From contig CM028326.1 of assembly GCA_016647705.1 (NCBI GenBank), positions 1-64,000 of the forward strand: 64,000 bases of DNA, read 5' to 3'. The position numbers were made by a program, and so were the translations under genes. The number at the start of each line of letters is the position of its first letter. Position 1 is the first letter of the stretch. The notes under the pieces are model-generated. The model was not told the DNA's origin. It searched no databases and was given only the letters and a program-made list of their open reading frames with translations. Shown here one piece after another: positions 10,895 to 23,576 of this stretch. The stretch comes from Eucommia ulmoides. Lineage: Eukaryota > Streptophyta > Magnoliopsida > Garryales > Eucommiaceae.

Positions 10895-13773
10895 ATGGAT
10901 GAATCGCAAGAAATTCTATTGAACTCTCTGGTCAGTTATGGAGTTCAGATTCCTTCCGATGTATCTTCGATGGAAGACCTCACGCCGGCTGCGCTGGTCT
11001 CTATCTGCTCTCGGTCGCTCCGCCTGATCGACGATACGTCGTCATTTCCAGCATCGTTTCCCGATTCAGTAGCCGATCGATTCAAGATCTGCACCGATCT
11101 CGCTTCCGCCGTCCGAACGTTGGTTATTCGGCGATATGAATTTCCACAAGGTTTTCATCTTCATTTTGCCTCCTGAATTTTGTTTTATATTTCATTTATG
11201 TTGCTCTCTTTGTTTACTGAGAAGAATCAAGCTCATGCAAGTTCTAATTTGCGTCTCCTTTCATGTACGTTTAGTTTTATTTCTCATATTATGTGCAATA
11301 GAAGCTAAAGGAAATTATTACAGTTTGATGACAATTGTGAATGCTATTGTTGTTCGGATTTTTATTGATTGCATTGTTTTGACTCTTCCTTACTAGGCAG
11401 TTCCTTTATCCATCCGAAGAAGACTTGTATAAATTGGTAAGATTCTTGGTGGAGAGGCTTTCTGGATTATCTGAAGCTGGGAAATCGGCGGACAAGAAAG
11501 AAATCAGCTCCCTGACGCATTCGACTGAAGAATTGGCAGAAACTAGGATTTCAAATACATAATGAGGATGTCATTAGCAGATTGAATGATGTGAGATTGG
11601 AAACTGAAGTGATTGAGTCGTCTTCATCTGTTAATGCTTCTGAAAATGATGACAGTACTGCTCAGGAACATGTTAAGTTTGTTTCAGAGGTAAAGCAAAT
11701 ACATCCATCTGAACTACCTTTTACCTTCACTTGAGTTTTATGAGACGCCTTACTTCATTACTTGGATTGATTCAGATAAAATGACTTGACGAATAGCTAA
11801 TCTGTACTCAAGATAAGAACAATATGTGTTTAAATCTATGTAATTACTCATCTTAGTGGTAATATCTTTCAGATCAGATGCGAAATGGAAAAGTTACGAA
11901 GTCGAGAAAAAGAGCTTAGTGATGAGGCGGCTACAAAGTCTTCGAATTAGAACGTTTGGAAGAACAACACAAGATGTTGAAGGTGGCTGTGGAGATGGCT
12001 TTGGAAGAGCAACATCCTGTTGACTACTACATTAAACAGCTCAACGAGCAAATAGATGCAAAAAAGCATAATCTTGTGCTACTGGAGTCACAATGGTAGA
12101 ATGCTGTTTTTCTATTCACTTTTTGTCAGCATTTTATAACGAACTTGGTCAAATATATTCTCTAAATCCTTGAGTTGAAAAGAATTATAGCTATTAAAAG
12201 TGCAACATGAGTTTCTCTTGCATGAAAATGTTTGTATTGATTTCATCTTAACTTCACCACAGGGATGCTCTCATAAGGCCTTTGGAAGAGGAAAAAATAA
12301 GCGTTGAGGATGCTCTTTGTTCAGCAAAGCCGGAGGCTCGAGAAAAGCTTAAAAAGTTGAAAGAAGTAGAGCAAGAGAGGGAATCAGTGCTATCAGAAAT
12401 TAAGAGAAGGTATTGGATTATGAGCATATTATTTCGATATTTGTATGCTAAAACATAATTGGTTCTACAGAAGAATTGTGAAGCCTATTTAACTTTTAGG
12501 ACAAATATCATTTTTTCTCCTTAACATAAAAATTCATGCTTATTTTTTCCATAATATAAAAAACTATCCCTGAAGTTTGGATTTTTATATTAAAAAAACA
12601 TATGTTAACAGAACAATGACTGCTATCATGATTCATGACCTGGCTTAGGTCTATAGAAAAATCACATAAATGTTCAAAAATGCCCTCGATAATTTTATTT
12701 TTTTCAAAAAAAAAAAAAACTAACACAGCACATATAAAAAACACACCAGCACTATGAAAACGTCAACAAAAGGATGAAGATTTTTTTAAATCAAATACAA
12801 AAATAATCTTTGAACATGGTTAGGAATAGTTTCATGGTGAATGATAAGCAGTGGGTTCAACTCTCTTATAGTTGGATGTATTTTGGCCTTATACGGAAGA
12901 GGTAAAGAAATTGAATGATTTCCAAGGTGAAAGGTAACATTAGCATTCGGGCATCATGGAAGAGAGATTAAAAAAGAAGAGAAAAAGGAAGAAGGGTAAA
13001 AATGGTAACATTCTCCGCTAGATAAAAATGCCTATTACGACAGGAATACTCAGTGATATCGTGAGAAAATAGGGGTAATGTTTGGTATTATAAAATCTCG
13101 GCCGAGTTAAATGATATTTGCCCTAACTTTTAATATTTCAGACTATTTTATCTCTTGGAAAAGAACATGAATTGAATCTTATGTCATTACAATATTCGTC
13201 TGTTTTTAAAGGGAGGGAGAACTTTCTAAACTTCGAAGGATGTTGAGGAACAACCCAAGTTGGCCTCCAGGAGATCCTACATTGATCGAGTCAAGGAGAT
13301 CACAAAAAACAGTCGTAAGCAGGACGCTGACATAGACAGGATCCTAAAAGAAACAAGGGAGCTTCAGCTAGAGAGTAATTCTATCCAAGAACGCCTTCAT
13401 CGAACTTATGCAGTGGTAGACGAAACAATTTTCAGGTACAAAATACAAATTATTAAGTTATGTTGGTGGTTTTAATCTCTTGATTACTTCAGAGGTGAGA
13501 AATTATTGTTTGGTTACTGAAAAATAAGCCCATAACTTTAGGGAAGCAAAGAAAGACCCTATGGGGAGACAAGCTTACAGGCTTCTCACTAGCATCCACG
13601 AGAGTTTTGATCAGATCTGCGGAAAAATTCTTGCCACGGACAGAACACAAAGGGAAGCGGCTGATTACGAAGCCAAACCTTCCATGACTTCCCAGAGCTT
13701 GAACATTGACAAGTTACAAGCTGATATCGATGCTATCAGGAGGGAAAACGCTTTCCTCGAGCAACGCCTCTAA
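10895..13773 (+). pseudogene. CCDC22: CCDC22-like gene, unit 2 (several indels)
   Basis: Six exons are present with conserved splice sites: exon 1 10895-11150, exon 2 from about 11402, exon 3 from 11875, exon 4 from 12264, exon 5 from about 13213, exon 6 from 13542. Relative to the intact copies, exon 1 has two one-base losses near 11115 and 11129, exon 2 a two-base loss near 11546, exon 3 a one-base loss near 11944 and exon 5 a one-base loss near 13232. Exon 6 has an in-frame three-base loss near 13684. The first loss already destroys the frame at the end of the CH-like domain. As in unit 1, nearly all the changes are small deletions, so the frame may be better in the real genome than in this sequence. 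Confidence 0.85.
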
Positions 13774-13971
13774 TCACTAGTTGGCAATATCATTATTTTA
13801 CTCTAATCGAAACTTATATTCATTGAAATAGAAATCAAAACTTGTCCGATACAATTACCATAAATCTTATTTGTTGGCTAAAAGCCTAAAACTTTCTCAA
13901 GTCTAGTACAGATCACAGACTACTCCAATCTTTATACCATAGCAAACAAAGCGATGTCATACGGATATTCT

Positions 13972-14277
13972 TCATGTTGAGTTGAAGGTGTAATCATCTA
14001 GTTCCACCACAACTTTTGGTCTGTGTTGCTTTGTCATGCAGCAGTTGCACTGTTCGTGTTTTGCTGGAAGAACATCTTGATCCATGGCTTGAGCTGTTGA
14101 GTTTTCTTCTGGCAAGGTAATATCAGATATACTTGGTCTTCTATTCTTGTTCCCGTTGTTGCCGGAGGAAATATTTCTGGGCATGACTGGAAACCTGGGC
14201 CGGTCCTTGTCTCAATGTATCTTGAGATACTCCTCCAATCCCCCCTTCCATATGTTGCTAGCCCGGTAAAAAACAAC
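13972..14277 (-). pseudogene. Diverged half-MYB copy (3' exon only), unit 2
   Basis: This is the 3' exon of a second, more diverged MYB paralogue that encodes [20 protein letters not shown] and related sequence up to SHAQKYF. It keeps the Gly-Asp before the second Trp that the main MYB copies have lost. No matching 5' exon exists upstream; the intron-like sequence runs into the next MYB copy. Two-base losses near 14155 and 14204 break the frame compared with 58920-59229 in unit 6. Only about two thirds of the MYB domain could be made. Confidence 0.78.
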
Positions 14278-15117
14278 CTACTCATTCACACACACAAAAA
14301 AAAATGGATGCTAATTGATTGAAAATTGGTAACAGAAGTAGTAAATTACTTGTTGGGTTGATTGACTTTTACTCCCTTATATTTTGATCTTTATTTCATT
14401 TTATTCCTCTATTTGAAAAATATTTTACCCCCTTCCTACTTATGCTAGATTCGAAAACTTTTCATTTTTTGCGTTAGAGAGGAAAAAAAAAAAAGATACT
14501 CAAGGCCTCGTTTGTTTACTGATTCTGTTCCCAGTTTTTTGTTTTTCTACCCAAAAAACTGGGAACAGAAACAAAATTATGGAAACAAAACAATCTGTTT
14601 TTGTTCTGTTTCCGATTTTTTAGAATAAATTTTCGGAGAACATAATAGAAATGTTCCCAGAAGAAAATAAAAAAGAGTTGTTTACTAGATAATAATTTTT
14701 TTTAAACTTTCTTTTTTGAAAAATATGTAATTTTAACTTATTTAACAGACAATGATAAGCCAGGGTTAGCAATCCCGCCTTTACTCTGTTTAAATAAAAA
14801 GGAAAACCGGGGTTAGGAACACCGGTTATACGGTGTTCGAGAATTGTTTCTTAAAAGAAAAAATAGAAAATAGAAAATCTAGTAAGTTTCTTAAAAGAAA
14901 AAATAAAAATAGAAAATCTAGTAAGTGAAAGATTTTTAATTTTTAATTATATGTTTATTTTTTTAAATTATATTTTATTTAAAAGGAATAAAATTGTCAT
15001 TCTATGTAGAGAATAAATTATAAAAGTGTAAATATTTTAAATAAAATTAGATATCATATGTTTGCAAGAGTTTCGAGGTGTCGTAGGGTTTTTAAAATGA
15101 TGGGGCGAGAAAAAATC
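14278..15117. other. Orphan MYB intron remnant
   Basis: The first 350 bp resemble the MYB intron of the other copies (for example the shared CTTATGCTAGAT stretch near 14438). After that the sequence is A/T-rich and contains a short tandem duplication near 14850-14930 (two copies of TTTCTTAAAAGAAAAAATA). The join to the next MYB 3' flank is near 15115. The same arrangement is at 59230-60070. There is no gene. Confidence 0.6.
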
Positions 15118-15262
15118 ATTATTTTACTCTAATCGAAACTTACATTCATTGAAACAGAAATCAAAACTTTTCCGAGACAAATTACTAGAAATCTTATTTG
15201 TTGGCTAAAAGCCTAAAACTTTTCTCTAGCAAATCTAGTACAGATCACACACTACTACAATC

Positions 15263-16479
15263 TTATGGCATAGCAAACAAAGCATCGTCATACAGATATT
15301 TTTGATGTTGCATCATCTGGTTCAACCAAAGCACTTGGTCTGTGATGGGTTGTGGAGCAGCAGTTGCACTGTTCTTGTTTGCTGGAAGAACATCTTGATC
15401 CATGACTTGAGCTGTTGAGTTTTCTTTTGGCAAGGTCATATCAAAAATACTTGGTCTTCTATTCTTGTTGTCCCGTTGTTGCCGGAGGAAATATTTCTGG
15501 GCATGACTGGAAACCTGAGTCGGTGTCCTTGTCTCAACGTATCTTGATATACTCTTCCAATTCCTTCCATATTTTGCTAGCCCGGTAAGAAACAACCTAC
15601 ACATTCACAAAAATTAAAAATAAAATAAAATAATAATGTATGCTAATTGACTTAAAAGTGATAGCAGAAGTAGTAAATTGCTTGTTGGGTTAAAAAAAAT
15701 AAAAAAAATAATGTATCCTTCTTATGCTAGATTTGAAAACTTTTCATTTTTTGTTTTAGAGAGAAAAAAAAAAGATACTCAAGGCCCCACTTGATTTTTA
15801 TTTCCCTTCCCCGAAAACTGGGAACAAATACAAAATTATAGAAACAAAAACAAATTCATTTCCCCTTTTTTTGAATAAATTTTGGAGAACATAATTGAAT
15901 TGTTTCCAGAAGAAAATAAAGAGTAATTAACCCTAAATGGTTTAAAGATTTGTTTCTTGGTGTATATTACTTGTGTTCTGATTCGGTCCATTGTTTTCTC
16001 TCCTTCGGCTTCTTTGTTTCTTTATTCCGCTTCTCTAAAACTAAGCTTTGAGTCACCAAATCGTTGTTGAGATTATGTGGCGGCGGCTCAACGAGTCCGG
16101 CATTGATTGATTGTGTGTCGTTTTGGTATCCAATGTAAACAACGGGAGACGCCAAATGCTGTTGATCTAGTAGTTGTGGCGGCCAATCTTGCTCCTTCAT
16201 CTCTACCTCCTGTTGTTGTTGTTGAAGTTGAGGTTGAGATGGAGAAGCAACATTGGCCATGGCAACTAGCATTTGCCATGGCCAATGTTGATTCTCCATC
16301 TCAACCTCATCAACAGGAGGTTGAGATGGAGAAGCAGCATTGGCCATGGCAGGCTCCTCGTCTAGTATTTTGTGTAGCCATGCCCAATCTTGCTCGGTCA
16401 CCTCAAACTCCTCTCTCTCAAACTCCTGTTGTTGTTGTTGTTGTTGAAGGCAGCAAACTTGGTTCTCCATATTAGCCAT
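15263..16479 (-). CDS. SHAQKYF-type single-MYB transcription factor (intact, 280 aa)
   Basis: Two exons join in frame: 15971-16479 and 15263-15596 (donor AA|GTAATA, acceptor GTGTAG|GTTG). The protein has an N-terminal polyQ run (residues 12-18), an acidic segment, two imperfect repeats built around [10 protein letters not shown] and EVEMENQHWPWQ, then one MYB repeat (about 161-210). The domain carries the [12 protein letters not shown] start, W of NWKSIS and SHAQKYF. A short Gln/Asn-rich tail ends in FAMP. Single-MYB SHAQKYF proteins are plant nuclear transcription factors that bind TATCCA/GATAA-type sites. The ATG was chosen because longer readings upstream start at non-ATG codons, and because a TATA box lies about 65 bp upstream. 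It lacks one residue of the acidic stretch relative to its sisters (a three-base in-frame deletion). Confidence 0.85.
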
Positions 16480-16541
16480 CTCCGTTGCGTTCATCCTTCT
16501 CAAGTGGTTTCCTAGGCTTGGAATTGCGTGGGGTAGGTCCC

Positions 16542-16548
16542 TTATATA
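16542..16548 (-). promoter_or_regulatory. TATA box of MYB 15263-16479
   Basis: TATATAAG on the minus strand lies about 65 bp upstream of the ATG at 16479, which predicts a leader of roughly 35 nt. Confidence 0.6.
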
Positions 16549-16559
16549 GTGAATTTTGC

Positions 16560-18189
16560 TTTGATTCTAATCATTGTGTATCCGTTGCTGATATGGTGGT
16601 TTTGACTTGTTTTTAAAATTTGGGGAAATTACATTTTTGACTCCTAAAGTATAGTGTGGATGTTCATTTGAACCCTACGGTTTGCCAAATTTCACATTTG
16701 ATCCTCAAGTTCCATATTTGTTTCAATTTCGCAAAAATTGAAAATGTTATTAATGATTTTGGATGAAAAATGAGCTATTCTCGACACATGATGGAGAAAT
16801 TTTCGGTATTTGATTATTCCACTAAACTCGAGAAAAATTTCTCTCTTATTTTTCAGGAAAATCATTGTTAGAAAAATATTTTAAATTTAGTGGAATGATG
16901 AAATGATAAATTATTTCCATTAGAAGGTCATTGTGTTGTGCACAATACAATTGTTATCCAAAATCATTAATAACGAACTTAACATGTGCCATTGAACAAA
17001 TTTTCAAACTCGAGGGATTAAATGTATAATTTGATAAACTTGAGTTTGACTTTAAACCTTAATGACTTGGAATGAGTCAAAACTTCTTTTTGGAGAAAAA
17101 AAAGGAATTTTCTATGCCTTGTTTAGATTTTTTCAATTTTATTTTTTTAAATAGATTTTGAAAAACAAAAATTAAAAACAAAGGTTAAAAAAAATATCGC
17201 AATTAAAATGGTGGTAGAATGACTATATATTCTAAAAAAAAAAAAGAGAGAAATTTATTCGATTTTCTCGGGAAATTGATTTATATTTTTTTTTAAAAAA
17301 AACATTTTTCTGATCATTGTCTAAAAGTCTTTTATGTTTTTGTCCCAACCAATTTATTGGAGATATGAGTTTTCGATTATACCTCTCTTGACCTATTTTA
17401 CATCAGTTTAGATCATATTGTCGTCGCTCATCGTTTTTGTCGATCGTTAGACATTTGCCATCAGTCAACCAGTGATTGGCCCATCGTCGGACCTCCACCC
17501 ACCGTTGACCATCACTACCGATCACTATGGTCACACTACCACCGTGTTGAAGTTAATTTCTTTAGTTAATTTTTTAAATTAATATATTTAATTAGTTTCT
17601 TTAGTTCCATTATTAGGTTTGCCAAGATCTATTAATATTCTAATCTAATTTTATTCCACAAGTTATTTTTAACATTAAAATTTGATTTTCTAATTTTTAG
17701 GGTCAGGATGATTATAAATAAAAATTAATGAAAATTCAATTAATAATTAGAAAATTTAGGAGAGTTTGAAACATAACATATTAACGCACAATTTATGAAT
17801 GTGTTGTGGATTTTTGCAAAATTTAATATTTTTTCATAATAAATTTATTGACAATTTGTGAGTATTAATAATTATTTAATCAGTTTGTTTACATTAACAA
17901 ACTGGAAGAACAATTTGTTAATGAAGAGACTAAATAAAAGAAAATTAAAAAAATAAAATAAAAATATATTTAATTAAAAAAATTAGGGTTTTTTATTAGG
18001 AAAAAACTTTGTGATTGATTAAATATTAATGTTTAAAATTACTGAATTTGTTTCTTTGAAAGAGATTAAACGATAGGACAATTAATTAATTTTTCCTTTC
18101 AAATTAGTATATTTAGTTAATTTCTTGGCTAGTTTTGCTAATTTTTTAAATTAGTCACTACCAAATTTCCTTGCATCAATTCCATGTTG
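16560..18189. other. MYB upstream flank and AT-rich block B, no gene
   Basis: Up to about 17240 this matches the MYB upstream flank of all units. From about 17280 it enters the block shared by units 2, 4, 5 and 6 (a GC-richer patch near 17340-17540, then A/T-rich DNA with TTAATTAA-like runs). No coding potential was seen. Confidence 0.6.
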
Positions 18190-18414
18190 TCAAATACTAC
18201 CGAAGTTATCACCGATTGCATAGATCAGCTGATGAGGGGTTGTTCTAACTTAACGAGGGTCTTTGGTTCAAGACTTGGGAATTCAACTGCGTTAAAACTC
18301 GGTAGGGAGAGCTTTGCCGCCCTTGTAGTCCGACTAGACTTTATCTGAAGTAGTCAAAATCTTATGTGGTTATTGGATACAGGATGGTTTATACAAAAAA
18401 AAAAAAAAAAAAAA
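18190..18414 (+). mobile_element. tRNA-type SINE remnant with poly(A) tail
   Basis: A B-box-like GGTTCAAGACTT lies at 18265. It is followed by a body of the type GGGAGAGCTTTGCCGCCCTT and GTAGTCCGAC seen in plant SINEs, and a 20-A tail at 18395-18414. The A-box end is degenerate and the 5' limit is uncertain. The same copy occurs at 41675, 51585 and 63181, so it inserted before those segments were duplicated. Confidence 0.6.
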
Positions 18415-18959
18415 TTATCCCAAAAGTCCCATCCCATAAAAACACCACTTTATGGAATTCTGTACCAATGATTTTTTTACACATGATATGGTCCTTAAAA
18501 AGTATTTTTGAAATCTTGGGACCTCTCAAAAAGTTTCCCAAAAATAAATATTACTGAAGTTCAATGCTTACTAGGAATAATCGATCACTAGTCCCAATTA
18601 GAAGGTTTGGCCTATAATTTATTTTATTTTAATTTTATGTTAATTACAATTTCTTTATTATATTTTACCATCCATGTTCTCTTATGTCTCCAATTAAATA
18701 CTTTCAATTAAGATTAGATAATTATGTTTTAATGGTTATTTTGTTGATTGTAAATAAAATTTTAAGGAAAAAAATAGAGTTTATTTTATCTTTATTTGTC
18801 AAATTAGCTTTGTCAGATGAAGTTTTCACTAAATCTATATAATAAAACAGGACGGACATAAACCCTCTAGACAAATGTCAACCGTTCTTTGTCTCTAGGT
18901 ATGAAGAATAGTCCAGATTGATCTAAAAATTTAACATAAATATAAATTGTATTTATATT

Positions 18960-19300
18960 GTACCTTATATATCTTATACTCAATTGAGGACAGAAAATAT
19001 ATTTTTTTTACACATATAAATCTATAGAAATAATATATGAATATTAAATTTATAGAAATTAAATTAAAATAATATAATTTTTTTTTTATGAAAATTATGG
19101 ACATTAAATTTACAGAAATTATAGAAATAATATATCAACATTAAATCTACTATAATATTAAAATATTAAATTTATAGAAATTAAATTAAAAAATAATATA
19201 CAGAAATTATGAACATTAAATTTAGTAATAATAAAGAAATATTAAATTTATTGAAATTATAAAAATAAAATATTGACATTAAATTTAGTAATACTAGTTT
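18960..19300. repeat. Degenerate AT-rich minisatellite, left zone
   Basis: Words such as ATTAAATTTA, TAGAAATAATATA and GAACATTAAATTTA recur every 40-70 bp with many differences, so this is an old tandem repeat or a multi-copy element end. Confidence 0.45.
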
Positions 19301-20329
19301 TAGACCTAAATATTATGTCTCTAGAGATTTTTTTTTATTAATATATATTTGTCATTTGAATATTACACATGATCCACAAGTGAACTTTTAATTTTACGTA
19401 TAATGCATTTTAAGAAAGTATAAGAAAAATAAATTTTAATATCGAGAAATAAAAATAAAATTATAGTTTAGAAAATACCTAATGTCAAACTCTAAAACTG
19501 TTAATGTTCTCACTTATATTTATTTTCGGAAATAGTAAATCAATAAGTAAATAAACTCTTGAGATTTTTATTTTTTTTTAAATAATAGTCGTAAATAATC
19601 TAATAGGTCATTTTTATGTTGTTAAATAGTTTTTATTATTTGATTAAGAATTGTTAGAATACTCTTTGGAGCATTTGAATTTGAATAAATTTTATATGTA
19701 ATTAAAGATGGAGAGATAATTTTTATTAAATTGTTGGTGAGAAAAAATAATCGTTGGTGAGAAAAAACAATTAATTATAATGAAAACCTACAACGATATT
19801 CATTGTCATTTAGAAAATATATCCAACACCCATTTTTTTTTTTTTTTTTTTTTTATGTTAAATAGAAAATTATTGATTTGTCCATGTTACAATGTCATTG
19901 TACAGTAAAAATGAATTAAAACTACTGTTATAACCCTCCTAAAATAATTATGATTTTGGTCAATTTGATTTTTTTTTTAAAAATTAATTATAATACATTC
20001 TAATTCCAACTATTTTATTATTTTGAGATGAAATGGTGGTTGTTACATATTTTTTAGTATTTAAAGAGTTTTGGTTGAGAATTTTTAGAAGTTAAAATTA
20101 TTTTGAGAATTAAATATTTTTTATTTGTGTAATACATTTTCAATTCTAATTTTTTATTATTTTTGGGATTAAATGATGGGTTATTGCATTTTTTTAGCAT
20201 TTAAAGAGTATTTGCTACTATTTTTTTTTTTAAATTAAATTATTCTGAGAATTAAATATTTTTTACTTATAAATTTACAATTTGTATATAAACTTATTCA
20301 TTTAATTTTTTTTTAATTAATATACGTAA

Positions 20330-20730
20330 TATATATAATTATAATATTATAATATAATATACATAAATTATTGATATTGAAATTATGAAATAATGTATAA
20401 ACATTGAAAGAAATAATATAAAGAGGAAATTATAGAAATAATCTATGGATATTAAATTTTAATTTTTGAAAATTAAAATAAATAATACAAAAGAGGAAAT
20501 ATAATATATAAAATTATGGAAATCAAATTTATAGAAATAATATACGGATATTAAATTTAATACTAGTACTAAATTATTAAATTTATGAAATTAAATTAAA
20601 GAATAATATAAAGTGAAAGTATAACATACGAAAATTACGGACACTAAATTTACGAAAATTAGAGGAATAATATATTGACATTAAATTTTATAATAATACT
20701 GAAACATTAAGTTTATAAAAAAAAAATTAA
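20330..20730. repeat. Degenerate AT-rich minisatellite, right zone
   Basis: It uses the same words as 18960-19300, in the same orientation. The two zones bracket about 1 kb of AT-rich DNA, and the right one ends at the junction with the truncated MYB copy. Confidence 0.45.
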
Positions 20731-20761
20731 TATTAAATTAGGTTCACACAGTACTACAATC

Positions 20762-21690
20762 TTATGGCATAGCAAACAAAGCAACGTCATACAGTTATTT
20801 TTGATGTTGCATCATCTGGTTCAACCAAAGCACTTGGTCTGTGATGGGTTGTGGAGCAGCAGTTGCCACTGTTCTTGTTTGCTGGAAGAACATCTTGATC
20901 CATGACTTGAGCCGTTGAGTTTTCTTTTGGCAAGGTCATATAAAAAATACTTGGTCTTCTATTCTTGTTGTCCCGTTGTTGCCGGAGGAAATATTTCTGG
21001 GCATGACTGGAAACCTGAGTCGGTGTCCTTGTCTCAACGTATCTTGAGATACTCTTCCAATTCCTTCCATATTTTGCTAGCCCGGTAAGAAACAACCTAC
21101 ACATTCACAAAAATTAAAAATAAAATAAAATAATAATGTATGCTAATTGACTGAAAAGTGATAGCAGAAGTAGTAAATTACTTGTTGGGTTAAAAATAAA
21201 AAAAATAATGTATCCTTCTTATGCTAGATTTGAAAACTTTTCATTTTTGTTTTAGAGGGAAAAAACAAAAGATACTCAAGGCCCCACTTGATTTTTATTT
21301 CCCTTCCCCGAAAACTGGGAACAAATGCAAAATTATAGAAACAAAAACAAATTCATTTCCCCTTTTTTTGAATAAATTTTGGAGAACATAATTGAATTGT
21401 TTCCAGAAGAAAATAAAGAGTAATTAACCCTAAATGGTTTAAAGATTTGTTTCTTGGTGTATATTACTTGTGTTCTGATTCGGTCCATTGTTTTCTCTCT
21501 TTCGGCTTCTTTGTTTCTTTATTCCGCTTCTCTAAAACTAAACTTTGAGTCACCGAATCGTTGTTGAGATTATGTGGTGACGGCTCAACGAGTCCGGCAT
21601 TGATCGATTGCATGTCGTTTTTGTATCCAATGTAAACGACGGGAGACGCCAAAGGCTGTTGATCTAGTAGTTGTGGCGGCCAAAGACGTG
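20762..21690 (-). pseudogene. Truncated SHAQKYF MYB copy, unit 2
   Basis: The 3' exon (20762-21096) is nearly complete but carries a one-base gain near 20865 that changes the frame of the tail. The intron is present. Of the 5' exon only the part from 21468 to about 21690 remains, encoding the segment from PPQLLDQQ to the MYB start. Beyond 21690 the sequence switches abruptly to an LTR-like element, so the N-terminal polyQ, repeats, ATG and promoter are gone. The 3' flank is also cut, starting only about 17 bp below the stop. Confidence 0.85.
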
Positions 21691-21691
21691 T

Positions 21692-23576
21692 GTGTGTGTG
21701 TATGTGATCGCCGATGTGGTTGCCGGTGGGCATGGGCTGGAGGGGTCTTCGTCGACGGTGAGGCCGCCGATCGGTGAGATGAGAGAGAAAGTATCAGAGA
21801 CGTGAAACCAGAAATCCGAGAGAGAGAAAAAGGTTCGGCTCGGTTGGTTCGGCAGTGTTCTGTGTGTGGGTGTCCTGTTCATCCGGCTGTATATGGGTGT
21901 GTGTGTCCTGTTGATCCCACCGTGTGTGTGTGTGTGTATACTGTTCACCTGACGTGCGTATATGTGGGTGACCGTTGGTTTGGCCGGTGAGTGTGTGTGA
22001 GGGCGTGGGTGGACGGAAGGTGGTCGCCGGCGGTCGGTGAAAGAGGAGGGAGAAAGTAGTCGGCGGCAGGCACGGTCGGAAGAAGGAAGAAGAACAGAAA
22101 CAGTAAACGCAAAGAAGAAAAGAAAAAGAAAAAGAAAAAAAAAAAGAAGAAAAAGACGGGAAATTGCAGAAACCACCCCAGAAAAATCCAAAACCCATCT
22201 TGTGATCGCCAAATGTTTCGGAAACAGATGAAACTCCAATCGATTATTAATTCTCGTTAAATTAAATTTTAGTTAGTGTTACAAATCCTAAAATCATAAT
22301 AATAGTACATAAAATTAGTAACGATTCGGTATATAGGGTTTGCATTGCATAATTAGGATGTTTTAGATAAGATATTAATTTAGGTTCGCAGGCACTGGCG
22401 TCCGGATAGAGCACGGTCAGTATCAGTTTTGCAAAACGGATATCGAGGTGAGTGTATTGTCTTCTTGCCAAACTATTTTCCTATGTATATATATGATGAG
22501 ATATGTGATTATTTAAACTTTATGAATTTATAAATAATATGGATCAAGCAGGATTTGAATAATTTGGTAAATTGGATTTCGATGGTTTTCAAAAAAGAAG
22601 GTGAAAATGAATTTCTGTTGGCTTTTGGTAAAATCAGACGGTGTTTTTAAAAGAAAATAGAAAACATCGGTTTCCTAAAAATGCCTGGTTTTTCTAAAAA
22701 TAAAGGGTAGAAAAGTGGTTTTAATAAAATCAGACGTTTTCTTTAAAAGAGAGTGTAATATATGATTTCTGGATTTAAAAGTTGGTTTTGAAAGAAAAGA
22801 GATAGACGTGGTAATTAGACGATATTTATTGGGTTGTGATTCCATGATGCTGTATCTGATTTTGACAATGCCATAGTTGTTTCTCCCCGTAAGGGGTGTG
22901 GATTATGTTTCTCGTCGTGAGAGGTGTGGATTATATTTCTCCCCAAAAAAAAGGGTGTGGATATTTCGTAGGAAGGCATTTATACGGATGTTACGGTACC
23001 GTTGCAACTCCCGATCATGAGGTTAAAACGATCACTAGGACTGGCCAGTGTGTGTGTGTTGGAGGTGTGTGTTTGAAATTGGTGCTTGAGATGTGGTGTT
23101 TTACGTATATTGGTTGATTTGATATTACTTATTATAATGTTTGGTATGATTTTATACTGGATGGAACTTATCTATATTGCATTATTTTTGTTGCTTATAT
23201 ACTTATGCTTGATCCATACTAAATTGTGGAAATATTTAGAACGTAGTAATATTTTAAAAATGTTTTACTAAGAAGGCAATACACTCGCAGGTACAACAGC
23301 TAGGAGTCGGTCCCCTACTGGCACTAGGTAGAGCTACATGATGGAGTCGTATAGACGACTGAGAGAGAGGCTGTCAAAGGGAATAAAAATAAAAGGTTCA
23401 TGTATAACTACATTTTGGTCGGTATAAAATTTGGGACGGGTGCGTCCTTCATAGTAGATGTTTGTATTATAGATGTGGGTGTATATTGTCATTCTTTTTC
23501 GAATTTGGGGATTGGTGATATCATGTTGTTGTCACGCCAGCCTCGGGATGACGGGTGTCCGGGACGGGTTGTGACA
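21692..23576. mobile_element. Candidate LTR-retrotransposon terminal repeat (solo or partial)
   Basis: This 1.9 kb insertion is unlike anything else in the array. Its right edge reads as TGTCACAACCCGTCCC on the minus strand, a start typical of plant Ty3-like LTRs, and the interval can be read as TG...CA. It is purine/pyrimidine biased, with CA/GT microsatellites at the left. No gag or pol domain is visible. The flanks come from two different places (a MYB exon and the unit start), so no target duplication can be seen and a rearrangement followed or accompanied its arrival. It occurs once in the window, so it is younger than the array units. Treated as a fossil. Confidence 0.4.

Larger units (their letters stand above)
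18415..20744. other. AT-rich block with degenerate repeats, no gene
   Basis: Very AT-rich DNA with two zones of degenerate repeats around the words ATTAAATTTATAGAAATTAA and AATAATAT (about 18960-19300 and 20330-20730). A TCTATATAATAAAAC motif at 18834 resembles a Helitron 5' end, but no convincing 3' hairpin plus CTRR was found. No exon is recognisable. Unit 6 has the start of the same block (63387-64000). Confidence 0.55.

Noticed and set aside
22896-23271. Small plus-strand frames within the LTR-like segment
   Set aside because: Short, hydrophobic and AT-driven, with no domain; they lie inside a presumed mobile-element fossil.
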